Shown here in pieces: positions 16,993-25,433 of a DNA stretch of 25,433 bases (position 1 is the first letter of the stretch; each line of letters begins with the position of its first letter). Origin of the DNA: Paramacrobiotus metropolitanus (taxonomy: Eukaryota; Tardigrada; Eutardigrada; Parachela; Macrobiotidae); contig NW_026570632.1 of the NCBI RefSeq assembly GCF_019649055.1, positions 1-25,433 on the forward strand, read 5' to 3'. The notes beneath the pieces were generated by a model. That model did no database searches. It saw only the letters and a program-made list of their open reading frames with translations, and was not told the DNA's origin. Made by a program: the position numbers and the translations under genes.

Positions 16993-19149
16993 CTATAATT
17001 TAACGCTGCGTCATTCCCGTTTTTCAATATTTCAAGTGATTGTACAAAATATACGATATACTAAATATATGATGCAAAATATACGGTATGATACTACTCG
17101 ACCGATACTGATACTGTTCTATGTACAATACCAGAAATAGAACATACCGCAAATTAAGCCCGGGAGAGAAGTCACACCAAGTAGCATTCCTTGCTACCTT
17201 TCGGGACGCGTACTAAAATTCAGCATGATAATGCTGCGAGTATTTTAACTTCTCACATACAAAATGTTACCGAGAAATGACGGTTTATCTTGTATATTTC
17301 AGAACAGCTTGGACTCATCCATGAATTCTACACACCCGTATCTCAAGTGATTAATTTTACAACTTAATGGAGATTCTTTCCGCTTTCGGCTATTTTACAT
17401 TCGTCACCTCTGCACTCTGCAGTAGTGAAGTGCCAATGCAGTTGTTTTTTGTGTATATGTAGCTGTGTATTGATTGAGGCTTACCTATATCGTATTATCG
17501 ATATTCATTACAAATTGCCAATTGCCAATATGCTGAGATTACGTCATATTGTATATTATTACATTTTGAGCAGCCAGTGGACAGGTTTATTTCCAAATGT
17601 TTGGTTCTACATTGTACACGAAGTTATTTAAATCGGTACTATTAAGTGCGAGGAAACACTTTCAAATGCTGCATTGCTTTCTTTGGCAAGGTTTCACCAA
17701 GCGGTAGCGGCAACCATATCCCGCCATAATATACAGACCGCAGAGATACTTCCGCTTTCTCCCGCGCTTGACTCCAGAGTTATTATGTCCCATCTGCCCC
17801 TTCTTCTATGTCCCTCTCATTGCTGCAGGCATCTGTGCTTCCTCTGGAACTGCATTGTTATTGTACCCGCTCCTTTCGACGTGTTGTTGTTCGTTAAGAA
17901 AAGCTACCATGGTAGCAACTTTGCTTGCACGCACGAAAAGCTTAACAATCGCTCACTCCCATGCATTTTTTCCATTGCTTCATGATATTCTGTAGCCGAA
18001 TGGTTTCTGATTCCTATATATTGGCGTGAAAACCGTATGTGAGCGCAGTGTTTGGTTGGGCTTTATACATGTAGCTGCAAATCATTTTCGCTTCACTGTT
18101 TTGCGAAAGAAGTACTCAGCTTCACGATCAGTTTTTCTAGTGCGCTGCATCCTGTATGGTGACAGCTTATGGAACTCAATAGTTCCATTTCCAGCGTTTT
18201 ATTCAGACAATATTTACTGTCATTTTTGTGTGCTTTATTCGGCAGTAAATTCTCGGCAACTGTGGTATTATTTCATGCGGTGGTTGAAATGATTTTATCA
18301 TTTATGCAACGTGCAGACCTTGTACCAACAATTTTAACAATAATGGCGGTTAAGCAATAATGGCGGTTAAGCAATAATGGCGGTTTTGTTAAAATAATGG
18401 CAATTTTAACATTATTGACGTATTTAATTTAGTTACGATATAATCGACAACCAGAATGGTACACTAGCACAGATGTTGTACGAACATCGAGTAACAGACA
18501 TGCTCTGTACAGACAATATTGGTATACTGTATTGATTTTCTGCAATCTCACGCTTGATATATTTCAGGTAAAGCAGTTTTAATTTTACCTCTTGTACATC
18601 CTTCGTTAGGCTGATTCATCGGTAGTACAAGTACGATGTGATGCTCGTACTGCACAGCCACGAAATGTGACATGTTCCTGTCTTTTTCTAGTTACAAAAC
18701 GGCAGTGACATATGTATTCCATCATAAAATAAAGTATACTGTAATTGCACTTAATTGCACGCTTGAACTTCCTGGACGCTGAACTTGGGTGATCTCGTAC
18801 AGCAGATGATACTGCAGTCGGGAAAGGCACGCATTTTGACAGTATTTATTGCAGCGCTTCGGTATTGAAATCAACTGGCAGAGCAATTCTTCTGGGCAGG
18901 TTTAAATGTCACCAAGAATTAGAAGGATAGTGCCATGCCCTTGACGCTGGTTGTACACAAGGTACTATGAACACGCACCTTACGTACCACTTACATATTG
19001 ATTGTCTGGTTACTTCATGGTAACTCTTCCGCTTGCTCTATATTTTCCAAATATCAATTCTTTCTTTACACTAAGTGGGAATATTTCGGAGGTTGGCTTT
19101 GTACGAGTAGGATTAATTTTATTTTATTGCCATCCGTTAAACTTACGCG
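16993..19149. other. no confident gene
   Basis: Short frames of 60-100 codons occur on + (17425-17631, 17674-17985, 18026-18292). Those at 17674-17985 and 17768-17995 overlap, are hydrophobic, and match no family I know. They lack splice or duplicate support. A 17-bp minisatellite lies at 18339. Confidence 0.45.
18339..18410. repeat. 17-bp minisatellite
   Basis: AATAATGGCGGTTAAGC occurs twice perfectly (18339-18355, 18356-18372), a third copy is partial (18373-18385), followed by a degenerate AATAATGGCAATTTTAAC. Confidence 0.85.
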
Positions 19150-19385
19150 ATGAAACAAGAGTCTGGCACCGCAGCATCTCCGACTGATGTACAAGAACAG
19201 GACGTTATCATTCGCCTGTTTAGTCAGGAGAAATTGCAGTATGACGGTTCTCTTACCAAGAAAATCCGCAAAGATGCAATACTCATCAACTGCTTTACTG
19301 TCGTCAGCATAATCCTCTTTGCAGCAAGAGTCTGGCTGTTTAATGCAACTTCCACGCTAAGCGACGATGATTATTTATTGTTGGA

Positions 19386-19827
19386 TACTTCGCTTACTGC
19401 CTTATATGGGCTCCCCTTACATTACTCTCCCTTATCTGGGCTCCCGGCTAGTGAGCAATACCCGTCAAATTATTTATCGGGTTTATAGCAGAACCCTTTT
19501 CTACTTCTTTCAACCGGATTTACAAGTGAGCACACCAAAGAATTCCGAAATTTCACATCCGAATTACAATTATATAATTATATTATCTATATACATTTTT
19601 CATTAAAAAGTGCCACAAACGTTGATACAAACTCAATGCTACAAAAGTACTGGCGAAATAAGTATTTTACGTAAATCTAAATTTTCGTTCAGTCATAACA
19701 CTGATAACAGCTGCAAAACTGTGAGTGATAACGTAACCGCCGATGTAGAGGGTTGCTCATATTGCTCGGGAGCCCAGATAAGGGAGAGTAATATAAGGGG
19801 AGCCCATATAAGGCAGTAAGCGAAGTA
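19386..19827. mobile_element. 442-bp TIR element (MITE-like) in chemoreceptor-like exon 1
   Basis: Terminal inverted repeats of about 62 bp (19386-19447 and 19766-19827) begin TACTTCGCTTACTGCCTTAT and differ at about one position. Each TIR itself contains two spaced CTTATATGGGCTCCC-like units. The flanks carry TGGA on both sides (19382-19385, 19828-19831); a TA duplication with ends CTTCGC is an alternative reading. Either way the exon frame is restored when the element is removed. No transposase is present. High TIR identity suggests recent insertion. Confidence 0.85.
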
Positions 19828-19838
19828 TGGATCATATG

Positions 19839-20152
19839 GTAGGTTCGGCGAGCATTGAAAAAGCCGGCGCAAGCTGTTTTTTTTAGTCAATATATAATTA
19901 TATTCTGATGTATAATACGGACGATGCTACTGCAACGTAAGTTTAGGCTTCCCAAGTTTTTATTAGACTACCTTCTGTTTTCTTGGATTTTCGTTGGTCT
20001 CTTAGTTATTCTCAGGTCTTTTTACGTTTCTTAGATTTTCTTCGGTTTTTAATTTTTTTAGGTTGTTTAAATTTTCTTATTTTTTCATGGCCAGCTTCAG
20101 ATAAATTTCTTTTGCGGTTCTAGAAATATACTTACAAATTAAATTTCTTCAG
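19839..20152 (+). other. intron of the chemoreceptor-like gene
   Basis: 314 bp with gtaggt at the start and ttcttcag at the end. From 19945 to 20095 it is T-rich with imperfect repeats of TTTCTTAGATTTTCTTCGG. Confidence 0.55.
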
Positions 20153-20683
20153 ATAAACTCGGAGGAAGAACGCTCCAGGTTGCGAGTAATATTCCTGGGA
20201 TGGGCGCTGCTCCCGTCGATCAGCTTCTTCTTTATCAGCCTGCTGGCAGAAATAAACGCGCTGCAGCTTTTCGGTCGCGTGCAACGCCTGTGCGCTGATT
20301 CCCATCGGCTGGAAGCTTCCCAGCATTTGGCCGCGTGGACCACGGCACTGTGCCGGCAGTGCGAATTTTTGTACGGCGTTGTTCGAGGAGGACAGATAAT
20401 GGCGTCGGCTTTTCAAATAGCGTGGGTAACCACACCAGTGATCATCCACTGCGGGAATAAGTACACCACTGGACTGAACGTGTTCGATGCGGCAATCACG
20501 AATTTTGTATTCATACTCATTGTGGAGTGTATCAACGTTTTTGCCTCTCTCAAATGCTCCGGCATCATTTGGGGTCTGAAAGGGATTGTCCTGCACTACT
20601 GGTATTTCCGGACAGAAGCGTTTGGCAAGCTGTGCTCCTTTCCATCCTGTGTGGAAATTGAGCAGCTTCTGGAGGGCTGCTGA
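20153..20683 (+). CDS. chemoreceptor-like exon 2
   Basis: An open exon of 176 codons plus TGA, entered in phase 0 after a pyrimidine-rich acceptor. It begins INSEEERSRLRVIFLGWALL, has three clear membrane segments and a Cys-rich region (ALCRQCEFLYG), and ends CVEIEQLLEGC. The EIEQ end resembles the loop before the last membrane helix of gustatory receptors, where another exon would be expected. The opposite strand has a 200-codon frame over the same bases, but its composition (no hydrophobic pattern, stop-flanked) makes it a shadow. Confidence 0.5.
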   Translation: MNSEEERSRLRVIFLGWALLPSISFFFISLLAEINALQLFGRVQRLCADSHRLEASQHLAAWTTALCRQCEFLYGVVRGGQIMASAFQIAWVTTPVIIHCGNKYTTGLNVFDAAITNFVFILIVECINVFASLKCSGIIWGLKGIVLHYWYFRTEAFGKLCSFPSCVEIEQLLEGC

Positions 20684-20928
20684 AAACCTAATTATGCCGT
20701 AGCACAAAGTCTCTTTAGAACACAAAATAATCATAATTCTAAGTGGTCCGATGAGCTGAACGCATGCACCAATGATGGACTTAAGTGTTCTGCCAATATC
20801 CAGGTTTGGGATTTTCTCAACGTCACATTTTAATCATTTGAAGCAGTTCCATGGCGCATGCGCTTTTAGTATTTAATTTTTCTAACGCTTAAGCTGATTT
20901 TACGCTTATTTTGTCGTTTTATTGCTAG

Positions 20929-21143
20929 AACGTAATGCTGTAAAAATACATGCCTCATTTCTAACGCTTATTGCGCATGTAAGCGCTTCTCTGTTGGAAA
21001 CCAGTGCTGGCGATTTATGCGCACTGGCTGCACACTGTTTGGTGATTTTATTCAGAATCATTATTCATATTATGACCCACGAACCGGCCAGCCGATTTCT
21101 GATACTTAGTATTTTTAGCGATGCACTGTTTACTCTATACTAA
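20929..21143 (+). CDS. possible last exon of the chemoreceptor-like gene
   Basis: After a good acceptor (ttttgtcgttttattgctag) an open frame reads RNAVKIHASFLTLIAHVSAS, LLETSAGDLCALAAHCLVIL and FRIIIHIMT, consistent with a final membrane helix. It needs one base from the previous exon to complete its first codon. No GT donor in that phase is seen before the TGA at 20681, so the connection is unproven. Confidence 0.3.
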
Positions 21144-22040
21144 TAATTTTATAACTAGTACTACCCTAAATCTAAATTTTCCCCGCCGCAGTTAAGATCA
21201 AGGTTGCATTATATCCCTTGTTAGAATCATCTCAGCCAGCAAGTACCAGGAAACAGCTTGCGGCCATAAAGCTATATTGGCGCTAATTACCGTGCACCGC
21301 CCGAGCTGGTTGAGGGTTATCTGACCATGTTTTTATATGCTCCTAATTGCCTCATTCATCTATAATAACTTTGAGACTGCTTATTATTTTATAATGTTAC
21401 TCGCTGTCCTATCTCTTTATAATTTCTGTTGATCAACTGCAGTTGTTGTACAGCCCACAGTTGCAATGGCGCAGCTGCTCGTAGTACGAAGACATTAAAC
21501 TCGTTATAAATGTTATTAGGTGTTATTATAGCGGCCACGCTGCTACGCACTCGCGCACCGAAGGATAAAACGTCACAATACAGATTAACGACAGTGGACA
21601 CACAAGGAAAAAACAATATAATAAATATTTGGGGAAAAATGAGTCAAGCCGAACCAGTCCCTTGTACTTCTGATGTCAGCCGGCTGGTGTTTTACGTTGT
21701 GGCTATACATGGCGCTTATGTACCGCGTCTGATTTAACCGTATGTATTGCCGTAACGTCACACTCCAGGCGGGTGACGGCAGCAGTACAGGGAACCGGGC
21801 CGAGTAAACTTGTTTGTCCCCATATATTCCTTGTAAATCTTTTGTGGTAGACAGGAGTATGCACAATCCAAAAGCCGCAGGAGAGGATTGCAAAAACATA
21901 CTATTTGAAAATAAAATAATTGTGGTTCAGTTGTTTGCTTAGAGTCTATACTCAAAATGACTTCAAAACAATCATAATAAGGCACGTCGCACAATATTAA
22001 CTTGGAAAGTACACAAAACTTGGAAATTTTTTTTTTGATT
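21144..22040. other. no gene seen
   Basis: AT-rich, no exon with splice support. It contains the second copy of the dispersed repeat (21694-21763). Confidence 0.45.
21694..21763. repeat. dispersed repeat, copy 2
   Basis: Matches 16542-16612: ACGTTGTGGCTATAC, ATGGCGCTTATGTACCGCG and, after a gap, CGTAACGTCACAC. Confidence 0.6.
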
Positions 22041-22093
22041 ATCCCTTTGATTCCGAACGAACTGCTTTTTATCCCTTCGATTCCGAACGAACT
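22041..22093. repeat. two direct repeats before the LINE
   Basis: ATCCCTTTGATTCCGAACGA plus ACT (22041-22063) and the same with one change (22071-22093), 7 bp apart. They precede the GC-rich LINE 5' region and may mark its 5' end or a target site. Confidence 0.6.
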
Positions 22094-22288
22094 AAATTTC
22101 CCAGTTCACCAAATCGGGGATCGGTCCCTCTTGGTTGAAAGGGTGGCCAGGAGGATCTAAACGTAGTGCGGATTCTCACTGAAGAGACCGTGCTGCATTA
22201 CGGGTCCGGCGGGCCTGATCCTTCTTGGCAGCCAGCGTCCACATAAACCCGCCAGGTCAGTCGCTCTCCTTTAGGTCCTCGATTCATC

Positions 22289-22609
22289 ATGGCCAACGAT
22301 AAGGAACCATGCCCATTCTGTCAGAAGTTGTTTTGTAGGGGAGCTGGCCTTGCGAGTCACAAGCGAGCCTGCAAGTCACGACCAACTGTGCAGGCTCCCT
22401 CTGCCGTGGGTAATAATTCCAGCGGAGCCGCGCCTACGCCGCCTACTACTCCTCAAGCTTTTTATCCTACTAAAGAGAGGATCATGCGACGCATTCCGCA
22501 CGGCGCAAGACCGACCACCAGAGCTTCGCTGCAGAAGGCTCTTCTACAAGTGGTGAGCAAGAACGACAGCAAGTCCTGGCTGCAGCTATTAATTTGCCTT
22601 CGCTCCTAA
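22289..22609 (+). pseudogene. LINE N-terminus with CCHC-type zinc finger
   Basis: ATG 22289. Residues 8-28 form a zinc finger, CPFCQKLFCRGAGLASHKR then AC (C-x2-C-x12-H-x3-C), as in the DNA-binding N-terminus of R2-type LINEs. A Pro/Ser/Thr-rich linker follows, and the frame changes near 22560. The next frame reads ERQQVLAAAINLPSLLTL and then shifts again near 22615 to the frame of the reverse transcriptase. The short separate protein is therefore an artefact of damage. Confidence 0.7.
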
Positions 22610-22667
22610 CGCTCTAAGGCTTCCAGCTAAAACAAAATCTGAGCGCAACGTTTCCCTGGCAGCAGCA

Positions 22668-23963
22668 GTGAAGAAGAATCTCGGTCTTTACGACCGCGAC
22701 ATTGAGATCCCTGCTACACCACCCCCTAACCCCAGGAAGAAGGGGAACAGAGAAGACGATCTCGTTCGTCAAGTCGGTCTCAAAATTGACGACGGATCCG
22801 TCTCTGGCGCAATGCGCGTTATTTCCTCCACAGATTCTGTCGCAGCTGTCACCGCAGACGTCCTGGAAGAGCTCAGGACGAAGCACCCTAAAAGCCCACC
22901 CCCCGTTATGCCTCCGCTCGACCCGGTGTCTGCAGCGCCACCTATAACTGCCGCGGACGTTTTCACAGCACTCCATAGCTTTCCTCGGGGTTCTGCTGGC
23001 GGGCATGACGGTCTGCGGCCGCAACACCTTCTGGATATAACAGGCCCGAAAATGGACGAGCATAGCAGCCAATTCTGCGAGGCGCTAGCATCCGTCCTCA
23101 ATATAGTGATCAACGGGAAAATACCGACCGACATTCGTCCCACGTTCTTCGGTGGTAAATTGATCGCCTTACGCAAGAAAGACGGTGGCCTTCGCCCCAT
23201 CGCGGTTGGCCTGACGCTGCGCCGCATAGTTGCGAAAATCGTCTGCTCCAAAGTGGCTGACCGCGTAACTGCCACCCTCTGCCCACTGCAGTTAGGATTC
23301 AACGTACGCGGTGGAGCTGAGGCCATAGTCCACGGAACCAGGAAATACATCGAGTCGGATCCTGAGACCGTAAAGGCTATCCTGAAAATCGATTTCAGGA
23401 ATGCGTTTAATACGGTTTTCAGAGAAGCCGTACTGAACGCCGTACACAAACATTTTCCTGAGTACGATGCATTCCTGCAGTCAGCGTACGGATACCATAC
23501 GGCGCTGTTTTTGGAACAGTTCATCTTGTCTTCTGAGTGTGGCGTGCAACAGGGAGACCCTTTGGGCCCCTTACTTTTCTGTCTTGTTCTTCATGTTTTA
23601 GTCATCACCTTGACTACGGAGCTCAACGCTTGGTTTTTGGACGATGGAACTTTAGGCGGATCCCCTGCAAGTGTGCTTGAAAATTTTACCCGAATTGTCG
23701 AGAACGCTCGTTCCATTGGGCTGGATATCAATATTGCGAAGTGCGAATTATTTGTCTCTGGAGGGACGGCTAGTATTCAGAAAGAAGTGATTGCTGACTT
23801 TGTCGCTCGACACCCTCAGCTCCGTGTCTTGTCGAGCTCCACCCTCACACTACTTGGAGCCCCCGTGCTGGACGATGCTATTGGTTCATCGCTCACTGAG
23901 AAAGCTACTTCATTGTCCAGAGTATGCGAACGGCTCCAGATGCTGCCACGTCATATTGCGTAA
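22668..23963 (+). pseudogene. LINE reverse transcriptase domain
   Basis: Reverse transcriptase motifs in order: GGHDGLRPQHLL, KKDGGLRPIAVGLTLRRI, QLGFNVRGGAEAI, motif A KIDFRNAFN (about residue 240), motif B QQGDPLGPLLF, catalytic motif C AWFLDDGTLGG (about residue 322), GLDINIAKCELF and LLGAPV. The frame is open for 431 codons but starts inside the ancestral protein and ends at a single TAA (23961-23963), after which the same frame continues (YLLKHCLGAPKVIYML). The catalytic aspartates are present. Confidence 0.85.
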
Positions 23964-24323
23964 TATCTCCTGAAGCACTGCCTCGGCGCGCCAAAAGTTA
24001 TTTACATGCTCAGATGCTGTAACGTATGGAATGCCAGAAGTTGTACTGAAATGGACGATATGATGCGCTCCTGTTTCCAGACCTTGTGTAACGTCAGAAC
24101 AACTCATGACGATTACCCGTGCTGGCGCCAGGCTAGTCTTCCTGTTAGCAGGGGCGGTATCGGCATACGCCGGGCGGAGGAATTAGCACTTCCAGCCTTT
24201 CTGGCTTCGATTCACTCCGTATCCGATTTGGTGTCCTCACTGCTGCCTGGTCACTCTGCCGTTGAATTTCCTGACGCTCTTGATTTGTGGAAAAGAACGC
24301 CTGCCCGAACTGCCGGAACCTAA
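23964..24323 (+). pseudogene. LINE linker between reverse transcriptase and endonuclease
   Basis: Same frame as the reverse transcriptase after one stop codon. It contains ASLPVSRGGIGIRRAEELAL and then PAFLASIHSVSDLV, a conserved post-RT block. It ends at TAA 24321-24323 after a frame change near 24295. The true frame continues as LPELPEPNFRKQQKRD and shifts again near 24365. Confidence 0.7.
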
Positions 24324-25138
24324 TTTCCGTAAGCAACAAAAACGGGATACCATTATGCAACGTGTCTCTGTCTACGCTGCTGGAAGTTTACCGCAACGAC
24401 GAAGTTAATAGAGCCCGCCTTCTTGCTCAGTCTAGGCCAGAGGCTGGGATCTGGTTAAATGCGTTACCCTCCGCTCACATTGGCAACCTTCTGGATGACG
24501 ATACCCTTAAAATTTCCGTAGGCCTCAGATTGGGAGTTGCAATATGCGAGCCTCACGATTGTATGAAGTGCCAAAAACATGTCGATAAATTCGGGCATCA
24601 CGGTCTGTCTTGTGTATTTTCTGCCGGTAGACACCCACGACACGGAGGATTGAACAGCATCATATGCCGATCTCTTGTGTCAGCTGGGATTCCGGCGAAA
24701 TTGGAGCCACGTGGCACGTCGCATACGTCCGAACGACGTCCTGATGGCTGCACAACATTCGCCTGGCAGAGAGGGATGTGCTTGGCATGGGACGTCACTT
24801 GTGTGGACACGGTTGCTCCATCCCACGTCAGGTCTACGGCCGCAAACGCAGGTGCAGCGGCATTGGAAGCGGAAGAGAAGAAATCCCGGCTTTATTTGTA
24901 TCTAAGTGGCAGATACATCTTCGCACCGATAGCTTTCGAAACCATGGGCCCTTGGGGACCGTCCGCTATCGCCGTTATCAAAGCACTGGGTAAACGACTC
25001 GAGCAACACACAGGCGAAGCCCGTTCCCATGAGTTTTTACGCCAAAGATTGTCACTGGAGATACAGCGCGGCAACGCGGCATCGGTTATGGGAACGATGG
25101 AAGGAGCAGAACAGTTAAATGAAATTTTGATGTTATAA
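24287..25138 (+). pseudogene. LINE C-terminal CCHC knuckle and endonuclease
   Basis: The real coding part starts near 24365 (LSTLLEVYRNDEVNRARLLA). The knuckle CMKCQKHVDKFGHHGLSC (C-x2-C-x8-H-x4-C) is followed by AGRHPRHGGLNSIICRSL, ERRPDG, then LAWDVTCVDTVAPS and EEKKSRL, the spaced acidic and lysine residues of a PD-(D/E)XK nuclease that nicks the target DNA. The end is IAFETMGPWGPSAI and a charged tail to TAA 25138. The first 26 codons from the ATG at 24287 are out of frame with the family and are not protein. Confidence 0.85.
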
Positions 25139-25433
25139 GGAAATGTCGATGTTTTCAATTTTCTAAAATTACGTTGTACCACAGGTGAAATAAAACACAT
25201 TACTGTGAATACTTTAACGTTGTAGCACCGGGATAACCGGAATTCCTAAAACGTTTATTCTCCTTCGGGAGTGAACTTGTGGCCTATTTGCCTGAATATA
25301 TTAAATGAAATTATAATTATTCTACGCAGCTTACCATTAAAGACCGGAGCGCATCAAACTTCCTCTAATATTAATTCACACGAAATCAAAAATTATCTGC
25401 CTGTCTGTCCGTTGCGGAAGTTGGAAATGACTT
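25139..25433. other. 3' flank of the LINE, no gene seen
   Basis: Non-coding. An AATAAA-like signal (GAAATAAAACA, about 25186) follows the LINE stop by 50 bp and could be its 3' end. Confidence 0.4.

Larger units (their letters stand above)
12000..17005. repeat. segmental duplication, copy 2
   Basis: This is the second copy of the 4920-8315 block, with the same order of hairpins and F-box exons. Extra material here includes about 130 bp near 12255-12385 and the 1546-bp LTR element plus its 16-bp duplication. Similarity to copy 1 ends in the equivalent of intron 1, so exon 1 was never included or has been lost. Confidence 0.8.
19150..21143 (+). pseudogene. multi-pass membrane protein gene, chemoreceptor-like, disrupted
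   Basis: Exon 1 runs from ATG 19150 to 19838 and contains a TIR element at 19386-19827. Exon 2 starts at 20153 (after aaatttcttcag) and exon 3 may start at 20929 (after gttttattgctag) and end at TAA 21143. Without the element exon 1 is 243 nt (81 codons) and joins exon 2 in phase: LLLDHM then INSEEERSRL. Hydrophobic segments: ILINCFTVVSIILFAARVWL, VIFLGWALLPSISFFFISLL, ASAFQIAWVTTPVIIH, NFVFILIVECINVFASL, and in exon 3 LAAHCLVILFRIIIHIM. The layout recalls arthropod gustatory receptors, but the TYhhhhhQF motif is not seen. A TGA at 20681 ends exon 2 with no good donor before it, so the link to exon 3 is doubtful. The inserted element probably inactivates the gene. Confidence 0.45.
22094..25200 (+). 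mobile_element. R2-like LINE with restriction-like endonuclease, decayed
   Basis: A non-LTR retrotransposon of about 3 kb with the single-protein plan zinc finger, reverse transcriptase, CCHC knuckle, PD-type endonuclease. This is the plan of R2/NeSL/Hero-type elements, which use a restriction-like rather than an AP endonuclease. The catalytic FLDD (usually FADD or YADD) puts it in a group with X-LDD catalytic boxes that I have seen in many invertebrate genomes. Lesions: frame changes near 22560, 22615, 24295 and 24365 and an in-frame TAA at 23961, so it cannot make its protein. The 5' region 22094-22288 is GC-rich and non-coding. The 3' end is not defined; there is no poly(A). Confidence 0.85.

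Noticed and set aside
17674-17995. Hydrophobic open frames suggesting a membrane protein gene
   Set aside because: Overlapping frames in pyrimidine-rich DNA, no splice sites or paralogue to support them.
20132-20734. 200-codon minus-strand open frame
   Set aside because: It is antisense to the chemoreceptor-like exon 2, which has hydrophobic helices and a good acceptor; the minus product has no recognisable pattern.
22094-22288. HDV-like ribozyme in the LINE 5' region
   Set aside because: R2 elements often have one, and the region is GC-rich, but I could not fit the nested double pseudoknot by eye.
22769-23524. 251-codon minus-strand open frame
   Set aside because: Antisense shadow of the LINE reverse transcriptase, whose motifs are all on the plus strand.

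Overview
This is eukaryotic DNA, almost certainly from an invertebrate animal. It is AT-rich, coding sequence is sparse, GT-AG introns can be recognised by joining paralogous or homologous exons in phase, and there are many transposon types: an LTR element, an R2-like LINE with a restriction-like endonuclease, a LINE relic, and three TIR elements. A tardigrade or other small ecdysozoan is my best guess from a vague memory of the F-box protein family, but I could not check it. There are no operons, rRNA, tRNA or CRISPR arrays that I can see.

Layout. 1-230 holds a weak coding-like fragment. 981-2887 is a decayed piece of a VPS13-like gene on + (two exons) with a nonsense codon, a 2-bp insertion, a 5-bp duplication and a ~520-bp TIR element inside the second exon. 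3061-3808 is a 748-bp TIR element with a 63-bp central palindrome and a 9-bp flanking duplication. 4920-8315 and 12000-17005 are two copies of one segmental duplication. The first copy carries the 3' three exons of an intact four-exon gene on - (9911 to 6736, 597 aa: Tudor/SH3-like N-terminus, F-box, long C-terminal domain). The second copy has the same three exons but no first exon and a frameshift, so it is a pseudogene. Both copies carry two foldback hairpins 3' of the gene, whose shape resembles pre-miRNAs.

A 1546-bp LTR element (13736-15281) sits only in the second copy. It has two 194-bp LTRs that look identical, a polypurine tract, a possible primer-binding site and only a gag gene, with its two CCHC zinc knuckles in another frame. 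It is flanked by a 16-bp direct duplication, far longer than the 4-6 bp usual for LTR elements. It resembles the gag-only 'TR-GAG' type of non-autonomous element.

10880-11332 is a relic of a LINE endonuclease domain on -. 19150-21143 (+) is a multi-pass membrane protein gene, perhaps a gustatory-receptor-like chemoreceptor, whose first exon is broken by a 442-bp TIR element just before its splice donor. 22289-25138 (+) is a nearly full-length but frameshifted LINE with zinc finger, reverse transcriptase (FLDD), CCHC knuckle and PD-type endonuclease. Most remaining sequence is non-coding and AT-rich.
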